Of a stretch of DNA of 64,000 nucleotides, positions 15,253 to 25,569 are shown piece by piece. The stretch is from assembly GCF_009467805.1 (NCBI RefSeq), contig NZ_WIAY01000001.1, positions 810,982 through 874,981 on the forward strand. The letters run 5' to 3'. The stretch is from Stenotrophomonas nematodicola (GTDB taxonomy: Bacteria > Pseudomonadota > Gammaproteobacteria > Xanthomonadales > Xanthomonadaceae). Position 1 is the stretch's first letter; every line of letters starts with the position of its first letter. Under the pieces are notes generated by a model. It did not search any database. It was not told where the DNA came from and saw nothing but the letters and a program-made list of their open reading frames with translations. The translations under genes and the position numbers were made by a program.

Positions 15253-17844
15253 TCAACCCTCCGTACTGATCAAGGACAGCTCCTGGGAGCCGATGTGGAA
15301 ATTGCTGCCGTTGGCCTCAGCCAGGGTGATCGGCCACAGGCCCGCCGCGCCGCTGAGCAGCACCCGATAGGCGAACGTCCCGACGCCAGGCAGGCCGTCG
15401 GTGAACGTGACACTGCCACCGACAGACGCTTCGTAGCTGTAGCTTCCCCACAGGTCGTCGTAATAGACGGTGGTCTGGCCGCCGACCTGCATCGAACTGA
15501 CTGTCTCCCAGGCACCGCCGTTGTAGCTGCGCTGCAGGGTCATGATCACGCTGTTGGCGACCACGCCTGGCGTGCCCGAATCCAAGTAGCCGGTGTTGTG
15601 GTAGGCCAGGCTGAAGACCACTGTCTTGGGCGCTCCACCGGTGCCAAACGGCGGCGACTCCACCGTCGCGGCCGTAGAGACGGCCGTCGAGCGGTAGGCG
15701 TTGCGCCGGATGCCGGCCGAGAGTGAGCCCCCAAAGAAGCCGGCCCCCTTGTTGTCGAACCACAGCAGGCCGTTCGCCTTGCTGCAGGCATTCACGTCTG
15801 AGCCGACGCCAATCCAGAACAGCAGATCCCCTGTCGTTCCGAATGGCTTGCCGTGCGCCAGTAGAAGGCCGCCCGACCGCGTCAGCCAACGGCCACCCTC
15901 GAACGTGGTGCTGCCGGTATTGTTCGGGTCTACGATTCCGAAGCGGTCGGCCACGAAGTCGATGCGGCCGATGGTGCCGTTGTTTACCGAGGTCATGCCG
16001 ATGGCGCGGCCGTTGACGTCAAGCGCCCAGGTGTAGGACGCCTGCAGCTGGCTCTGGCCGTTCTCCAGAGTCGTGGCGCGAACCTCCAAGGCCTGCGTGG
16101 CTGACGCGGTGGCCGCGGCGGCCACCTCGTCACTCCACACCGTTGGCGCCGCGCCCTGCTCCAGCTTCAGCCGGCGGAAAGACGATACGGCATCGGTCAC
16201 CTCACAGATGATGCCCACAAGCAATCGGGTGGTGCCGGCGGGAACGTCGATCGTGCAGCTGTACCTGGTCCAGACACCGAGCTTGGTCGGGTCCGACAGC
16301 GCGGTGACCGACCCGATCAACCCGTCGTTGTTGTACGCGCTGATCGCCAAACGGGCATTGCCTTGCAGCCCGTTGCGGAAGATCTCGCCGGACAACGTGT
16401 GCATGCCCGGGGTAATCGGCCCAGGGATGAACTGATAGGAGGTGTCGTTGCTGGCGGTAGCGTGGATCGCCGCGAATGGTCCGTAGCTGGCGTCCGAGTA
16501 CGCCCCGCCGCTCGCCGGGGTAGTCCAGGAGGCGAAGCCGCTGCGCCACGTGGGGTTCGCGATCATGTTGGGATTGGCTACGGTGGAAGCCTTTACCTGT
16601 GTGATCGCGATGCTGTTGGCGCTGACGGCGCCCTCGAGCTGCTGAACCTCACTGCGGAGAACCTGCAGCGCGGACGTCTCCGCCTTGCCCTCCACCGTTG
16701 CGTTGACCTGTTCGATGCGCTGCCCAAGCGCGCTGTCACGGCCCACACTGGCCTGCTCGACGGCAGTCACGGACGCTTGGGAAGCGAGACTGCCATCGCC
16801 GGCAGGTAGGCGTGCAACGACAGCGTCTGTCCGCTGAGCCTGCGCTGCGTCGCCGCTGGCGCGAGCCTGTGATTCGGCCACGACCGATGCTTCGCTTGCA
16901 ACCATGCCCGAACCTGCTGGCATGCGCGCCTGCACCGCCTGCAGCTGGCCCGCCTGGGCCTCATCGGCTGACACCCGGGCATTTCGCTCCGCGATAACAC
17001 TGGCCTCACTCGCGACCGCGGCAGCCCCGATCGGCATACGCACCTGAATCGCCTGCAGCTGCGCGGCTTGGGCCTCGATCTCGCTCGCGTTGACGGTGGT
17101 CATGGACAGCGCACCAGCGACTGCCTCACCCAGCGATGCGTACTCGCCGATCAGCTCCCACACGGCAGGAAACAGATCGGGCTGCTGTCCGCTGGTCTCC
17201 ACCCGAGCGCGATACAGGCGACCGCCGGCCTGCACCAGATCGCCGACGGGGTACACGCCGTCGAATGACCATTCGTCCGCCTCGAGGATATCGGCCACCT
17301 GTGCCGCCACCGCATCCGCCCGTGCCACGGCGACGTCTCGAGCGAGGTCGGCCTTGGCAGTCGCGTCGGCTGCCGCTGCGGCAGCCACGCGAAGATCTTC
17401 ATTGAACCGGACGATGCGCTCCTGACCGATCTGCCGGTTCAGCTCTTCCATTTCCGCGTAGTTCGGCACTTTGCCCGGGGTGCCCTCCACGATGGAACCC
17501 TCCCCGGGCTTGCCGCGCACGCTCGCCGTGATCTTGAACCACCACGCCTGCCCGCTCCCGTCGCTGTAGAGATAGCGGGTTTCCGTCGTACGGTGGATCT
17601 CCGTCCACGGGCCCTCCTGCGTCGGCCCCCGTTCGATGATGTAGACGACGCCCGCCTGGTCTACCGCCGCCCATTCGATCACCACCCCGTCAGCAACCGG
17701 GTTGGGGACAACGCCGTCCACCGGCGGCGTGACCGCTGCCGTGTAGACGACCGGGAACCATGAGGACTGCCGGGGCGCCGCCGGCGTCACCGACGGAAGC
17801 GCGCCCGCCCCGATCTCGATCAGGGTGATTTTCCTTGCCTGCAT
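15253..17844 (-). CDS. phage tail tip / central fibre protein, J-like with DUF1983-type C-terminal region
   Basis: 863 residues. The N-terminal fibronectin-like part (VVIEWAAVDQAGVVYIIERG) is followed by long helical regions, then three roughly 36-residue repeats around RMP.G...VASEASV, encoded at about 16740-17060. A carbohydrate-binding-like section follows, then a C-terminal block (YTWALDVNGRAIGMTSVNNG) found at the end of lambdoid J proteins. It probably contacts the host receptor. It is encoded just after the tape measure. Confidence 0.75.
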   Translation of the reverse strand: MQARKITLIEIGAGALPSVTPAAPRQSSWFPVVYTAAVTPPVDGVVPNPVADGVVIEWAAVDQAGVVYIIERGPTQEGPWTEIHRTTETRYLYSDGSGQAWWFKITASVRGKPGEGSIVEGTPGKVPNYAEMEELNRQIGQERIVRFNEDLRVAAAAAADATAKADLARDVAVARADAVAAQVADILEADEWSFDGVYPVGDLVQAGGRLYRARVETSGQQPDLFPAVWELIGEYASLGEAVAGALSMTTVNASEIEAQAAQLQAIQVRMPIGAAAVASEASVIAERNARVSADEAQAGQLQAVQARMPAGSGMVASEASVVAESQARASGDAAQAQRTDAVVARLPAGDGSLASQASVTAVEQASVGRDSALGQRIEQVNATVEGKAETSALQVLRSEVQQLEGAVSANSIAITQVKASTVANPNMIANPTWRSGFASWTTPASGGAYSDASYGPFAAIHATASNDTSYQFIPGPITPGMHTLSGEIFRNGLQGNARLAISAYNNDGLIGSVTALSDPTKLGVWTRYSCTIDVPAGTTRLLVGIICEVTDAVSSFRRLKLEQGAAPTVWSDEVAAAATASATQALEVRATTLENGQSQLQASYTWALDVNGRAIGMTSVNNGTIGRIDFVADRFGIVDPNNTGSTTFEGGRWLTRSGGLLLAHGKPFGTTGDLLFWIGVGSDVNACSKANGLLWFDNKGAGFFGGSLSAGIRRNAYRSTAVSTAATVESPPFGTGGAPKTVVFSLAYHNTGYLDSGTPGVVANSVIMTLQRSYNGGAWETVSSMQVGGQTTVYYDDLWGSYSYEASVGGSVTFTDGLPGVGTFAYRVLLSGAAGLWPITLAEANGSNFHIGSQELSLISTEG

Positions 17845-17850
17845 TGGGAA

Positions 17851-20800
17851 CTACCTTGCGTTGAGCGCTTCGCGCATCGAGGAACTGGTGCTGGTGCGCA
17901 CGCCCTGCGTGGTCACCGCGAGTAGGCCGTGCAACAACTTGTTTTGCTCGGTCAGCAGCGCATTGCTCTGTTGGACGGCTGCTGTGGTTTCGGCCTGCCC
18001 CTTCCCATCGACCACCAGGTCAAACACGGCCCGGCTGAAGTTGTCGGGAAGAGCTTCGATCGCATCGGCGAGCTGGCCCATGCTGGTGCCGTCGTCCATG
18101 TCCAGATTCCCGACCTTCATGCCGTCGATCAGCCCGGTCACCTGGCCGAACAGGCTGTTGTAGTCCTTGCCACTTGAGTAGATGTTGCGACCGAAGCCCA
18201 AGGCCGCCTGTGCGGCCGCCTGCGCCGCGCCGGCATCTCCCCCCGATACCGCGCGCTCCAGCTCGCGCATCGCCTCTTGCAGCTTCTCCTGGTCCGTCAG
18301 CGGTGACAGGTCGCTTATCGACAATCCATACTTCATTGCCTTCTTGTCGGCATCGATCTGGGCCTGCAGCTTCCCCATGCTCGTCGCGCGCAGGGCCTCG
18401 ATCTTGGCCAAGTCCTCCGCCCGGGCACCAGACAAACCGAGCGCCTTGGCGTAGTCGTTGGCCGCCTTAACCTGCTGGCGGTAGGTGCGTTCGATCGACA
18501 GGGCCTGCGACTGATACTGCGAAAGGTCTCCGGTCAGTAGTTGCGTCGAAACATCCGCCATCAGTTCACCGTAGCTCTTGGCCGCCCCAGTCAGTCGAGC
18601 ATAGGCATCGCTCATCGTTTCGCCAGCGCGGGCCAAGTCTCCCATGCGGTCAACTACTGCGGTGATCACTCCGTCGCCGCTGCGGCTCCACAACTGGGCA
18701 GCATTTGCAATGTCTGCCTGGATAGCAACGGTAAGGCCGGCCACCTCGTTAAGCTTGGCCGCGTCACTGCGGTAGCGATCTGCCAGACGTTCTATTTCGT
18801 CAGCTGCGCCGTAAGCCTTGGCCACCGCCAGCATGTTCTCGCCAGCCAAACGCTGGGCAAAGGCCTCTTCTGCCTCGTAGTAGACCCGCCCGGCAATCTG
18901 GCCGAACTCCTTGGTCAGGTTGCCATTCTTGTCGAACTCCTGTCGAAATGAGCCCGCCACCATTGGTGGCACCGCCACCCCCAGCGCTGCAGCCGCTTGG
19001 CCCATCGCCTTCTCGATCTGGTCGAAGAGGTCGCGCACGGACTGCAGCGCCGCGTCGTCCATCGCTGCGCGATTGGTTCGGCTTTTGGATCCCCGGAAGA
19101 GGCTCCGCTTCTTGGACTGAGTGGTTTCACTGACACCAGACACGCCGGAATCACCGATGTTGAACTGGCTGGCGCCACCGGTAGTCTTCCAGTTTGTGCC
19201 AAACAAACCGCCTCCGGTGACCTTGTCCAGGGCAAATGCACCCAAGCCAATCCAGCCGGCAGGCCCGATACTCTTGAGCCCGCCGGTCAGCGCGCCCATC
19301 AGCCCTGAGCCGCCCTTGTAAGCAGCCATGCCGGCGGAGATGGCGCCGCTTACGGCGTTCCCGGCAAAGCCGCCGGCCAGCGTGGAAACGCCCTTGGTGA
19401 ACAGGCCGTCGCCGCCCTGCATCCCCATCATGCCGCCGGCCAGCGCGCCGCCCCAGTTAATGCCCGACAGCGAGGACGCCTTGCCGCCAGGCCCGGTGAA
19501 GGCTGGCATGTTGTTGCCGAATCCCATCATCGACGCTGGGTCCGTGCGGGTGCCAGTGGCGATGCGGGTCTGGAAGCCTGCAGCGGCCTGGCCCTTGGAC
19601 ACCAGCGCGGCCACGCTGGCCAGATTCTGGCCGCCGGCGGCGGTCCCATTGCCCGACAGAATGCTGTAGCCAACTCGGTCAAGGATGCTGGTCTGGATCG
19701 GCAGCACCAGCTTCTGCTGCAGCAGCTGGCGGGAAAGGTCGCGCAGGCCCTGCCTGGCTACGTCCTTCAAGTCCCCCCACAGGCTGCGCCAGTCGCGCAT
19801 CCCGCCGGCAACGAACTCCGCCATAGCATCGGCGGCATCGCCGACACCGTAGATCACCACGTTGGCCCAGGCCTCGACATTGGCCGCGGCCTCTTCCATC
19901 TGCAGCGACAGCGCAGCGGAAGCACCAGCCGCGGCCAGAATCGACCGCTCGTATTCTTCATAGCTCGCCGCGCCCTTGGCCAATGCCAGCGCTTCCTTGC
20001 CACCAGCGGCCTCCACCGACTTTTGCAGCTCTTGTCGCATGTCGCGCTCGTTGAGCAGCTGCCGGCGATATAGCTCCCGCGCACGGCCGATCTTGCCCAG
20101 CATGGCCAGCTCGCCGTTCATGGTCGCCAGCAAGGCCTCCGGGCTGGTCATGGCTCGATCAACCTCTGCCGCTACCTTGGCGTATTCCATTGCGCTTTGG
20201 GCCATCAGCACGTTGGCATCACCCTGGGCGATGTTGCCCTTGGCCAGGGCGGCGTTGTACTCACCCATGTTCTGCAGGTGCCTGGCCATCGCCTCGTCGA
20301 GCGGGCCTTTCATTGCCGCTGCCGCCAGCTCCGCCTGCTGCGTGTATCTGGCCAGGGCCTCGGTAACTGCCTTCTGTTCCTTGGCCGAAGCCTTGTCGGA
20401 TGCGCGTGCGGTCTGCGTCGCCTTCTGGGCGGCTTCAGTCTGTCGGATCAGGCTCAGACCCTGAGCGATCTGCTTGTTGTAGGCAGCCCGCTGCTCGGTG
20501 GTGAGTTTGTCCACACCACCAGCCGCATTGATCTTCTGCCCAACATCGACCATGAACGCCGCTTCGGCGCCCTGCTTCAGGCGGACGAGGTTCACCAGCT
20601 GACTGTCAACACTAGCCTGCAGCGACTTCAGGTGCTGGTTAATTCCTTCGGACGCCGCGTGAGATGCGACAGCCTGCCGATTGAGCGCGGCAGTAGTTGC
20701 GTCGGTCTGGCGCTCAGCCGCGCCGCTCACTCCGGTAAGCGCACTGAGTAAACCGCGCTGGCGCTCGAACTCGAGGCTACTGGTCGCTGCAGCTGCGGTT

Positions 20801-22299
20801 TGTTGCGTCAGAGATTTCGCGACAGTCTGCGCTGCAGGAGAGCCGTCGATCATCGTGCGCCAGGCCGCTTCAAGCCCCGCAGAGAATTCATCGGCGGAGA
20901 GCTTTCCGCCGTGGAGGCTCTCCTTTAGCCGGGTGGTTTCCTTGATGAATGCATCGGCGTGAGCCACGTCCGAGTACGCCGCCGCAGAAGAGATCATTTC
21001 CTGAATGGACTTTGTGACCTCCCTATACGACTCGCTAATTCGAGCATCGAGCTTCAGCAGCTCGCCGGCACGCTCCTGCTTATTCAGCTCCGTGTACTTG
21101 GTGATCGTGTCGTCCAGCGTCCCGTTGAAGTCGATCAACGCGCTGTCCGCCTCCTTGGTGCTGTCGCGAATCATCCACCAGCCAGCCACTGCCGTGGCGA
21201 TCGCAGCAGCGATCCCGACAGGACCGCCGAGCGCGGCGTACGCGGACTGAAGCCCCTGCGCTGCTACGCGCGCAGCCGTCTGCGCAGCGGTCAATCGCAC
21301 CGTCGGCGGGAGCATCCCCATCATGCCTATGGATGCTCGATTTGCCACCACGGAGTTGGCGGCCCACAGCGCGTTGAGTGCCGAAATCCCGGCCATCAGC
21401 TTGCCGCCTGCATAGAAGACGGCAAGGCCGGTTCCAAGCGGAACCGCCGCTGCCGCGACTACCCCCAGGTTGTCAGCGAACGAATTTACTGCGGTCGTTG
21501 CCGCAGCAATTCCTCCGCTTTGAGCCTGGCTTCCCAGTAGGTCATCAAAGGAGTTCTTCAGCCCCGTCAGGGCGCCGCCAAGCGTGTCACGGGCTGCAGC
21601 CGCGGCGCCAGCGTAAGACCCTTCCATGACGCCCATGACCATAGCCTGGGCTTCCGCGAGACGGCCCGTTTCAACCAGCGAAGCCAGCATGTCTTTCTGC
21701 TGTTCGGTGAAGAGGAAGCCCTGTTTGGTAAGTGCGGAAATTCCCTCAGTCGGATACTCAAGCGCCTTGCCGATGGTTTCGGCCGACTGAGTGATGTTCT
21801 CGCCAAGTCGCACCGACTGGTCAATTGCGAGCTGAAGAGCCCGTGGGAAGTTCTCTCCTACGATGCCCGTGTACGACAACAGGCGCGTCTGCGCATTGAC
21901 GATCTCACCGGACGAGTGAGTGGTCGCCTTGGCCATCTTGTCAGCCATATCGACCAGCTGCCGGCTGTTGAAGCCGGCGGTCTGCCCCGTGGACTTCAGG
22001 ATCGCATTCAACTGGGCAAGTTCATTCTGCGCGTTCACGGTCTCCGTAATGAACCGCCCCAACAGGGCCCCGCCTCCAATCGCGCCAAAGCCCTTTGCCA
22101 GCGAAGACATGCTCAGGTCGATGCTGGTAACCGACACCTTTGCATCGCGGGCGGCCTGCGCGAAGCTGTCGGACATCTCGCGCTGCATCTGCCGCATTGC
22201 CCTTGCGGCGCGATCAGAAGCCCGAGCAGACTTTCCAAGGTCGCGTTCAAAGCTCCCGGTTTCTGCGAGCAGATCGACGGTCAGAGTGTAGAGGGCCAT
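17851..22299 (-). CDS. phage tail tape measure protein
   Basis: 1482 residues, the longest product in the prophage. An N-terminal helical tape-measure domain (ARAMRQMQREMSDSFAQAAR, TRLLSYTGIVGENFPRAL) is followed by alternating coiled and small-residue regions, with Gly/Ala-rich hydrophobic stretches near residues 1000-1100. The length predicts a tail of roughly 200 nm by the usual 0.15 nm per residue rule. It sets tail length and is delivered with DNA. Confidence 0.88.
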   Translation of the reverse strand: MALYTLTVDLLAETGSFERDLGKSARASDRAARAMRQMQREMSDSFAQAARDAKVSVTSIDLSMSSLAKGFGAIGGGALLGRFITETVNAQNELAQLNAILKSTGQTAGFNSRQLVDMADKMAKATTHSSGEIVNAQTRLLSYTGIVGENFPRALQLAIDQSVRLGENITQSAETIGKALEYPTEGISALTKQGFLFTEQQKDMLASLVETGRLAEAQAMVMGVMEGSYAGAAAAARDTLGGALTGLKNSFDDLLGSQAQSGGIAAATTAVNSFADNLGVVAAAAVPLGTGLAVFYAGGKLMAGISALNALWAANSVVANRASIGMMGMLPPTVRLTAAQTAARVAAQGLQSAYAALGGPVGIAAAIATAVAGWWMIRDSTKEADSALIDFNGTLDDTITKYTELNKQERAGELLKLDARISESYREVTKSIQEMISSAAAYSDVAHADAFIKETTRLKESLHGGKLSADEFSAGLEAAWRTMIDGSPAAQTVAKSLTQQTAAAATSSLEFERQRGLLSALTGVSGAAERQTDATTAALNRQAVASHAASEGINQHLKSLQASVDSQLVNLVRLKQGAEAAFMVDVGQKINAAGGVDKLTTEQRAAYNKQIAQGLSLIRQTEAAQKATQTARASDKASAKEQKAVTEALARYTQQAELAAAAMKGPLDEAMARHLQNMGEYNAALAKGNIAQGDANVLMAQSAMEYAKVAAEVDRAMTSPEALLATMNGELAMLGKIGRARELYRRQLLNERDMRQELQKSVEAAGGKEALALAKGAASYEEYERSILAAAGASAALSLQMEEAAANVEAWANVVIYGVGDAADAMAEFVAGGMRDWRSLWGDLKDVARQGLRDLSRQLLQQKLVLPIQTSILDRVGYSILSGNGTAAGGQNLASVAALVSKGQAAAGFQTRIATGTRTDPASMMGFGNNMPAFTGPGGKASSLSGINWGGALAGGMMGMQGGDGLFTKGVSTLAGGFAGNAVSGAISAGMAAYKGGSGLMGALTGGLKSIGPAGWIGLGAFALDKVTGGGLFGTNWKTTGGASQFNIGDSGVSGVSETTQSKKRSLFRGSKSRTNRAAMDDAALQSVRDLFDQIEKAMGQAAAALGVAVPPMVAGSFRQEFDKNGNLTKEFGQIAGRVYYEAEEAFAQRLAGENMLAVAKAYGAADEIERLADRYRSDAAKLNEVAGLTVAIQADIANAAQLWSRSGDGVITAVVDRMGDLARAGETMSDAYARLTGAAKSYGELMADVSTQLLTGDLSQYQSQALSIERTYRQQVKAANDYAKALGLSGARAEDLAKIEALRATSMGKLQAQIDADKKAMKYGLSISDLSPLTDQEKLQEAMRELERAVSGGDAGAAQAAAQAALGFGRNIYSSGKDYNSLFGQVTGLIDGMKVGNLDMDDGTSMGQLADAIEALPDNFSRAVFDLVVDGKGQAETTAAVQQSNALLTEQNKLLHGLLAVTTQGVRTSTSSSMREALNAR

Positions 22300-22316
22300 G
22301 TTTCACCAATAGAAAA

Positions 22317-22335
22317 GGCCCGCTCGTGGCGGGCC
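22317..22335 (-). terminator. hairpin before the tape measure gene
   Basis: On the minus strand GGCCCGC-CACGA-GCGGGCC is followed by TTTTCT, 18 bases before the tape measure ATG. It has the form of an intrinsic terminator but stands inside the late operon, where an antiterminated polymerase would read through. Confidence 0.5.
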
Positions 22336-22381
22336 TGTACTTAGTCGTTGCGCCACCGAGGCGCGTTTCAGCAGCTACGGC

Positions 22382-22765
22382 CTATTTGGGCCGTGAACGC
22401 TTAACGAGCTGGCCGTCGATGACCAGCTCTTTGAGGAACACTCCATCCTTAGACATCGTGCAGCGCGCGGCTGTGTCTCCGTTTGCTCCGAATCCGTTCA
22501 TGAGCGTCAGTCCTTCCCCAGCAACCCAGGTCACGACGATGCTATCGCTGAAGGTCTGGACCCGGGATGGCCCAGGAACACGCGCAGATGAAGGGTTCTT
22601 CGCGGACTCTTTGATCCACTGCCTACATCTGTCGCTGGCCGAAGCCTCTACCCGTTCCTCTGGTGATTTTCGTCCGCCAATCTGCATCCAAGCGAATGCC
22701 CCGACCACTACAACGAAGGCAATTCCAGCAGCGATCCAATCCTTGGACGTGTAAACCCTACTCAT
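22382..22765 (-). CDS. small single-pass membrane protein in the tail module
   Basis: 127 residues with one N-terminal membrane helix (WIAAGIAFVVVVGAFAWM) and a soluble domain with two cysteines (SDRCRQWIKESAKNPSSARV, AARCTMS). The position between two tail genes is odd for a membrane protein. It could be an accessory exclusion factor. No family recognised. Confidence 0.6.
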   Translation of the reverse strand: MSRVYTSKDWIAAGIAFVVVVGAFAWMQIGGRKSPEERVEASASDRCRQWIKESAKNPSSARVPGPSRVQTFSDSIVVTWVAGEGLTLMNGFGANGDTAARCTMSKDGVFLKELVIDGQLVKRSRPK

Positions 22766-22828
22766 CGGTCATTAACCCCTCAGCCATGAAGGGTAAAAAT
22801 TGTCGCACCGTGCGGTAACTTCGACAAA

Positions 22829-23590
22829 CTATGCTGGAATTTCCTCGAACTCCATGTACCCGCTGAAATACTGCCGGCTGAGGTTCTCCGCCGTCGGAAG
22901 CTGGACGGCGTAACCATAAATTGCAGCGCGCGCGGCCAGTCCCGGATCGAAGGCCTTGGAGCGGATGTCCCGGAATTGCGGGATAACACAAGCTCGCCGG
23001 CGACGGGCCATCGCCATCGCGAGCGTCTCCCAGTCGGTGCCACCCAACCCGCCTCGGCGCACCACCTCCGTGGGCCGTCCTGAGAAGGTCGCAGTCAGCC
23101 GCCGGTAGACAGCACCGGGTACGGTGTTGACCTGCCCGCCCTTGGTCCGCGTGTGGACACTGGCGTCGATCGGTCCAACCGCCCACCCATCCTTGATGCC
23201 GATGTCGACCGCACGGAAGATCGCAATCTCCCCCACTTCGACGTTCGTCACCAGGGTGTCGATCACCACCGCGACGCTGCTCACCGTGGCTGCGGCGGTC
23301 GGGAACAGCCAGGCGCATACGGTGCCGTCGGGCAGGCGCACGGTCGTTGCGGTGGCCCCCGCGGCGCTGACCAACACCCCCTCCGGCACGTTGAGGCCGA
23401 GCAACGCCACTATCCCCGGGACCAGCCCCTCGGCGAGCGTCACGTTGATGGACAGGCTGCCTGTCCGGTGAATGCGGCTGCGGCGCCCCGGCTTTCCGTC
23501 GAACAATGCAGCGCCGGCGTCGGCGGTCAGCCAGGTGCCGCCCACCAGCGCCACAGACTGCACCGCAGGCATTCCATATCCGATCAGCAC
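22829..23590 (-). CDS. phage tail protein of unknown type
   Basis: 253 residues, beta-rich (GSLSINVTLAEGLVPGIVAL), ending YFSGYMEFEEIPA. It overlaps nothing and follows the 655-residue tail protein by 4 bases, so they form one translational unit. Probably a tail-tip or baseplate component, by position only. Confidence 0.65.
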   Translation of the reverse strand: MLIGYGMPAVQSVALVGGTWLTADAGAALFDGKPGRRSRIHRTGSLSINVTLAEGLVPGIVALLGLNVPEGVLVSAAGATATTVRLPDGTVCAWLFPTAAATVSSVAVVIDTLVTNVEVGEIAIFRAVDIGIKDGWAVGPIDASVHTRTKGGQVNTVPGAVYRRLTATFSGRPTEVVRRGGLGGTDWETLAMAMARRRRACVIPQFRDIRSKAFDPGLAARAAIYGYAVQLPTAENLSRQYFSGYMEFEEIPA

Positions 23591-23594
23591 CGCA

Positions 23595-25562
23595 TCACCC
23601 CCACAACGTCAGCACCACGTCACCCGTGGCAGGGTTGCGCTCCACGCGCCGCACCAGTACCTGCTTGCCTGCCTCCAACCCATACCGGCTGTAGGCGATG
23701 CGTCCCACCTGCCCCGGGTGCGGCGCCAGCTCCTGGTCGCCCTGCACGCTGACCCGGTAGAAGAACCGCTGCACCCGGTACATGGCCACTACCCGGTCGA
23801 TCTCTGCCTGCGCGTCCGCGCCATTCCAGAAGAGCGAGAGCACCGGGTCGGCGCCGTCGGCGCGGCGGTAGTGAGGATGCATCGCCCCGGCCCCGTACAC
23901 CTGGGCGCGGAACAATCCCATGAGCTCGTCGCGGCGCCACTGCGGCATGTCCACCACGTCCGTGACCAGGTCGGAAGCGCTCAACGCTTGGGCGTTCGGC
24001 CGGTAAGCCATGCGGCGAGTGAGGTTCGGAGCTTCGTCAGGAACGGCGAACAGATCTTCGGCCAGGTCGCCGCCGGCGAGATCGAAAGCCAGCTCCCCCG
24101 CCCATTCCTCTGGCGCCGCCACCTGGACGAATCGAAGTGCACCGTCAGCGTCCTGGTAGCAGCCCACTCCGTAGCTGGGCAGGATCGCGTTCATGGCGTC
24201 CCGGCCAGTGATGGCCGTGCCGGCGTAGTAGCCCACACCGGCATAGCCAGTGGCGGCATCGATCGCCGCGCAGTCTGTGCCCGACCATGCTGCCTTGCCC
24301 AGGCGCCCCATGATGTCGGCCATCGCCTGCTGCAGCGTCGCCGGCGCCGGCCCCGGACCAACGCTGGAAGCGTCTGTCACCACAGGCATGACCGGTGGCG
24401 ATCGCATGAGCAGCTGCTGCCCATCCGGGGATAGGGAGAATGTGCCCGCCTCCATCGCGTCGCCGCGGTCAAGGACGGTATCCGTGTAGATCCGCGAATC
24501 GGCAACGAACATCGCCGTCGCATCCGAATTTGCCCCCATCGCCGGCACGCTGGCCACAGCGCCGATCAGCACCGGCTGCGGCTTCCACGCCAGGCCGGGG
24601 ATGTTCGGCAGGAACACACTGCGGTTGATCACCTCGTCCAGGTCATCGTGCGCGTCCCGGAAGTAGATTCCCTTGGTGCCGTCGTCGTTGATCTCGATCC
24701 GGTCGAGCGAGAAGCGGTACGCCGCGTGCGTGTCGGCGAGCATCCCATCCGCCGGACCGACCCTCACTTGCGCCGGCGCGCCAGAAGCGCCACTGAGCGC
24801 CAGATCGTCCAGGACGCCATCAGCGTCCAGCGCCTGGCATTCCGCCGCGCTGGTCTGGCTCACCGGTTCACCACCCCACGGCCAGAAGTTGATTTCGCTG
24901 ATGAGGGTGATGCCGTCGGCCAGCACCCCCTCGAACCGGGCGTTGGCCGGGGAGTCACCCGGGGCGGTCAGCCAGTCGGCATCGGCGAGGCGCGCCACCG
25001 CTGGGGATGCGGCGGGCAAGCGCCAGCCGACCTGAGCGGCAGGACTACTGGCACCCCACTGCCCTGCATTGACCGCCATGCACAGACCACCAGCTTCGGT
25101 GGCCGCGAGCGAGGCGCAGAAGTGCAGCGGGCCGGTAAGCCCGATGTCCCTCTGGTGGACCAGCACGCCGTTGCGGTAAAGCTTGAGCCGGGTTGGCGCG
25201 CCGACCTCCACCAGCACCCCCGCGATTTCACCTTTGGCAAGGACGGGCAAGCCGGCAGCGACCGGCCCACCGTCGAAAAGCACGGTCCCTGCGCCAAGGT
25301 TCCAACCAATGCCAGCGGCATCACCGCCGGGGAAGGTGGTCAGCGAAGCGCCGGCCGTCGCGACGCCGACGACGGCGGCCATCGGATCATCGCCCCACAC
25401 CGCGAACTCGGCACCGAAGGTGCCGTGAGCCAGTGCAAGGTCAGAGCGGGCCATGTGGTGGATCTCCGCCGCTGCGGTTGTAGCCAGCGTGAGGCCGCCG
25501 TCGCGGGCGGCCAGCAACGGGCCAATGGGCAGCGCGGCAAAGCGCCCGAAGGTGTCAGCCAT
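23595..25562 (-). CDS. large phage tail/baseplate protein with SPRY-like N-terminal part
   Basis: 655 residues from the ATG at 25562 (GAGG five bases upstream). Residues about 25-160 resemble a concanavalin/SPRY-type sandwich (GIGWNLGAGTVLFDG, TRLKLYRNGVLVHQRDIG). The second half resembles baseplate hub proteins (AMNAILPSYGVGCYQDADGA, VAMYRVQRFFYRVSVQGDQ). It sits upstream of the tape measure gene. Confidence 0.6.
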   Translation of the reverse strand: MADTFGRFAALPIGPLLAARDGGLTLATTAAAEIHHMARSDLALAHGTFGAEFAVWGDDPMAAVVGVATAGASLTTFPGGDAAGIGWNLGAGTVLFDGGPVAAGLPVLAKGEIAGVLVEVGAPTRLKLYRNGVLVHQRDIGLTGPLHFCASLAATEAGGLCMAVNAGQWGASSPAAQVGWRLPAASPAVARLADADWLTAPGDSPANARFEGVLADGITLISEINFWPWGGEPVSQTSAAECQALDADGVLDDLALSGASGAPAQVRVGPADGMLADTHAAYRFSLDRIEINDDGTKGIYFRDAHDDLDEVINRSVFLPNIPGLAWKPQPVLIGAVASVPAMGANSDATAMFVADSRIYTDTVLDRGDAMEAGTFSLSPDGQQLLMRSPPVMPVVTDASSVGPGPAPATLQQAMADIMGRLGKAAWSGTDCAAIDAATGYAGVGYYAGTAITGRDAMNAILPSYGVGCYQDADGALRFVQVAAPEEWAGELAFDLAGGDLAEDLFAVPDEAPNLTRRMAYRPNAQALSASDLVTDVVDMPQWRRDELMGLFRAQVYGAGAMHPHYRRADGADPVLSLFWNGADAQAEIDRVVAMYRVQRFFYRVSVQGDQELAPHPGQVGRIAYSRYGLEAGKQVLVRRVERNPATGDVVLTLWG

Positions 25563-25569
25563 CATTTCC

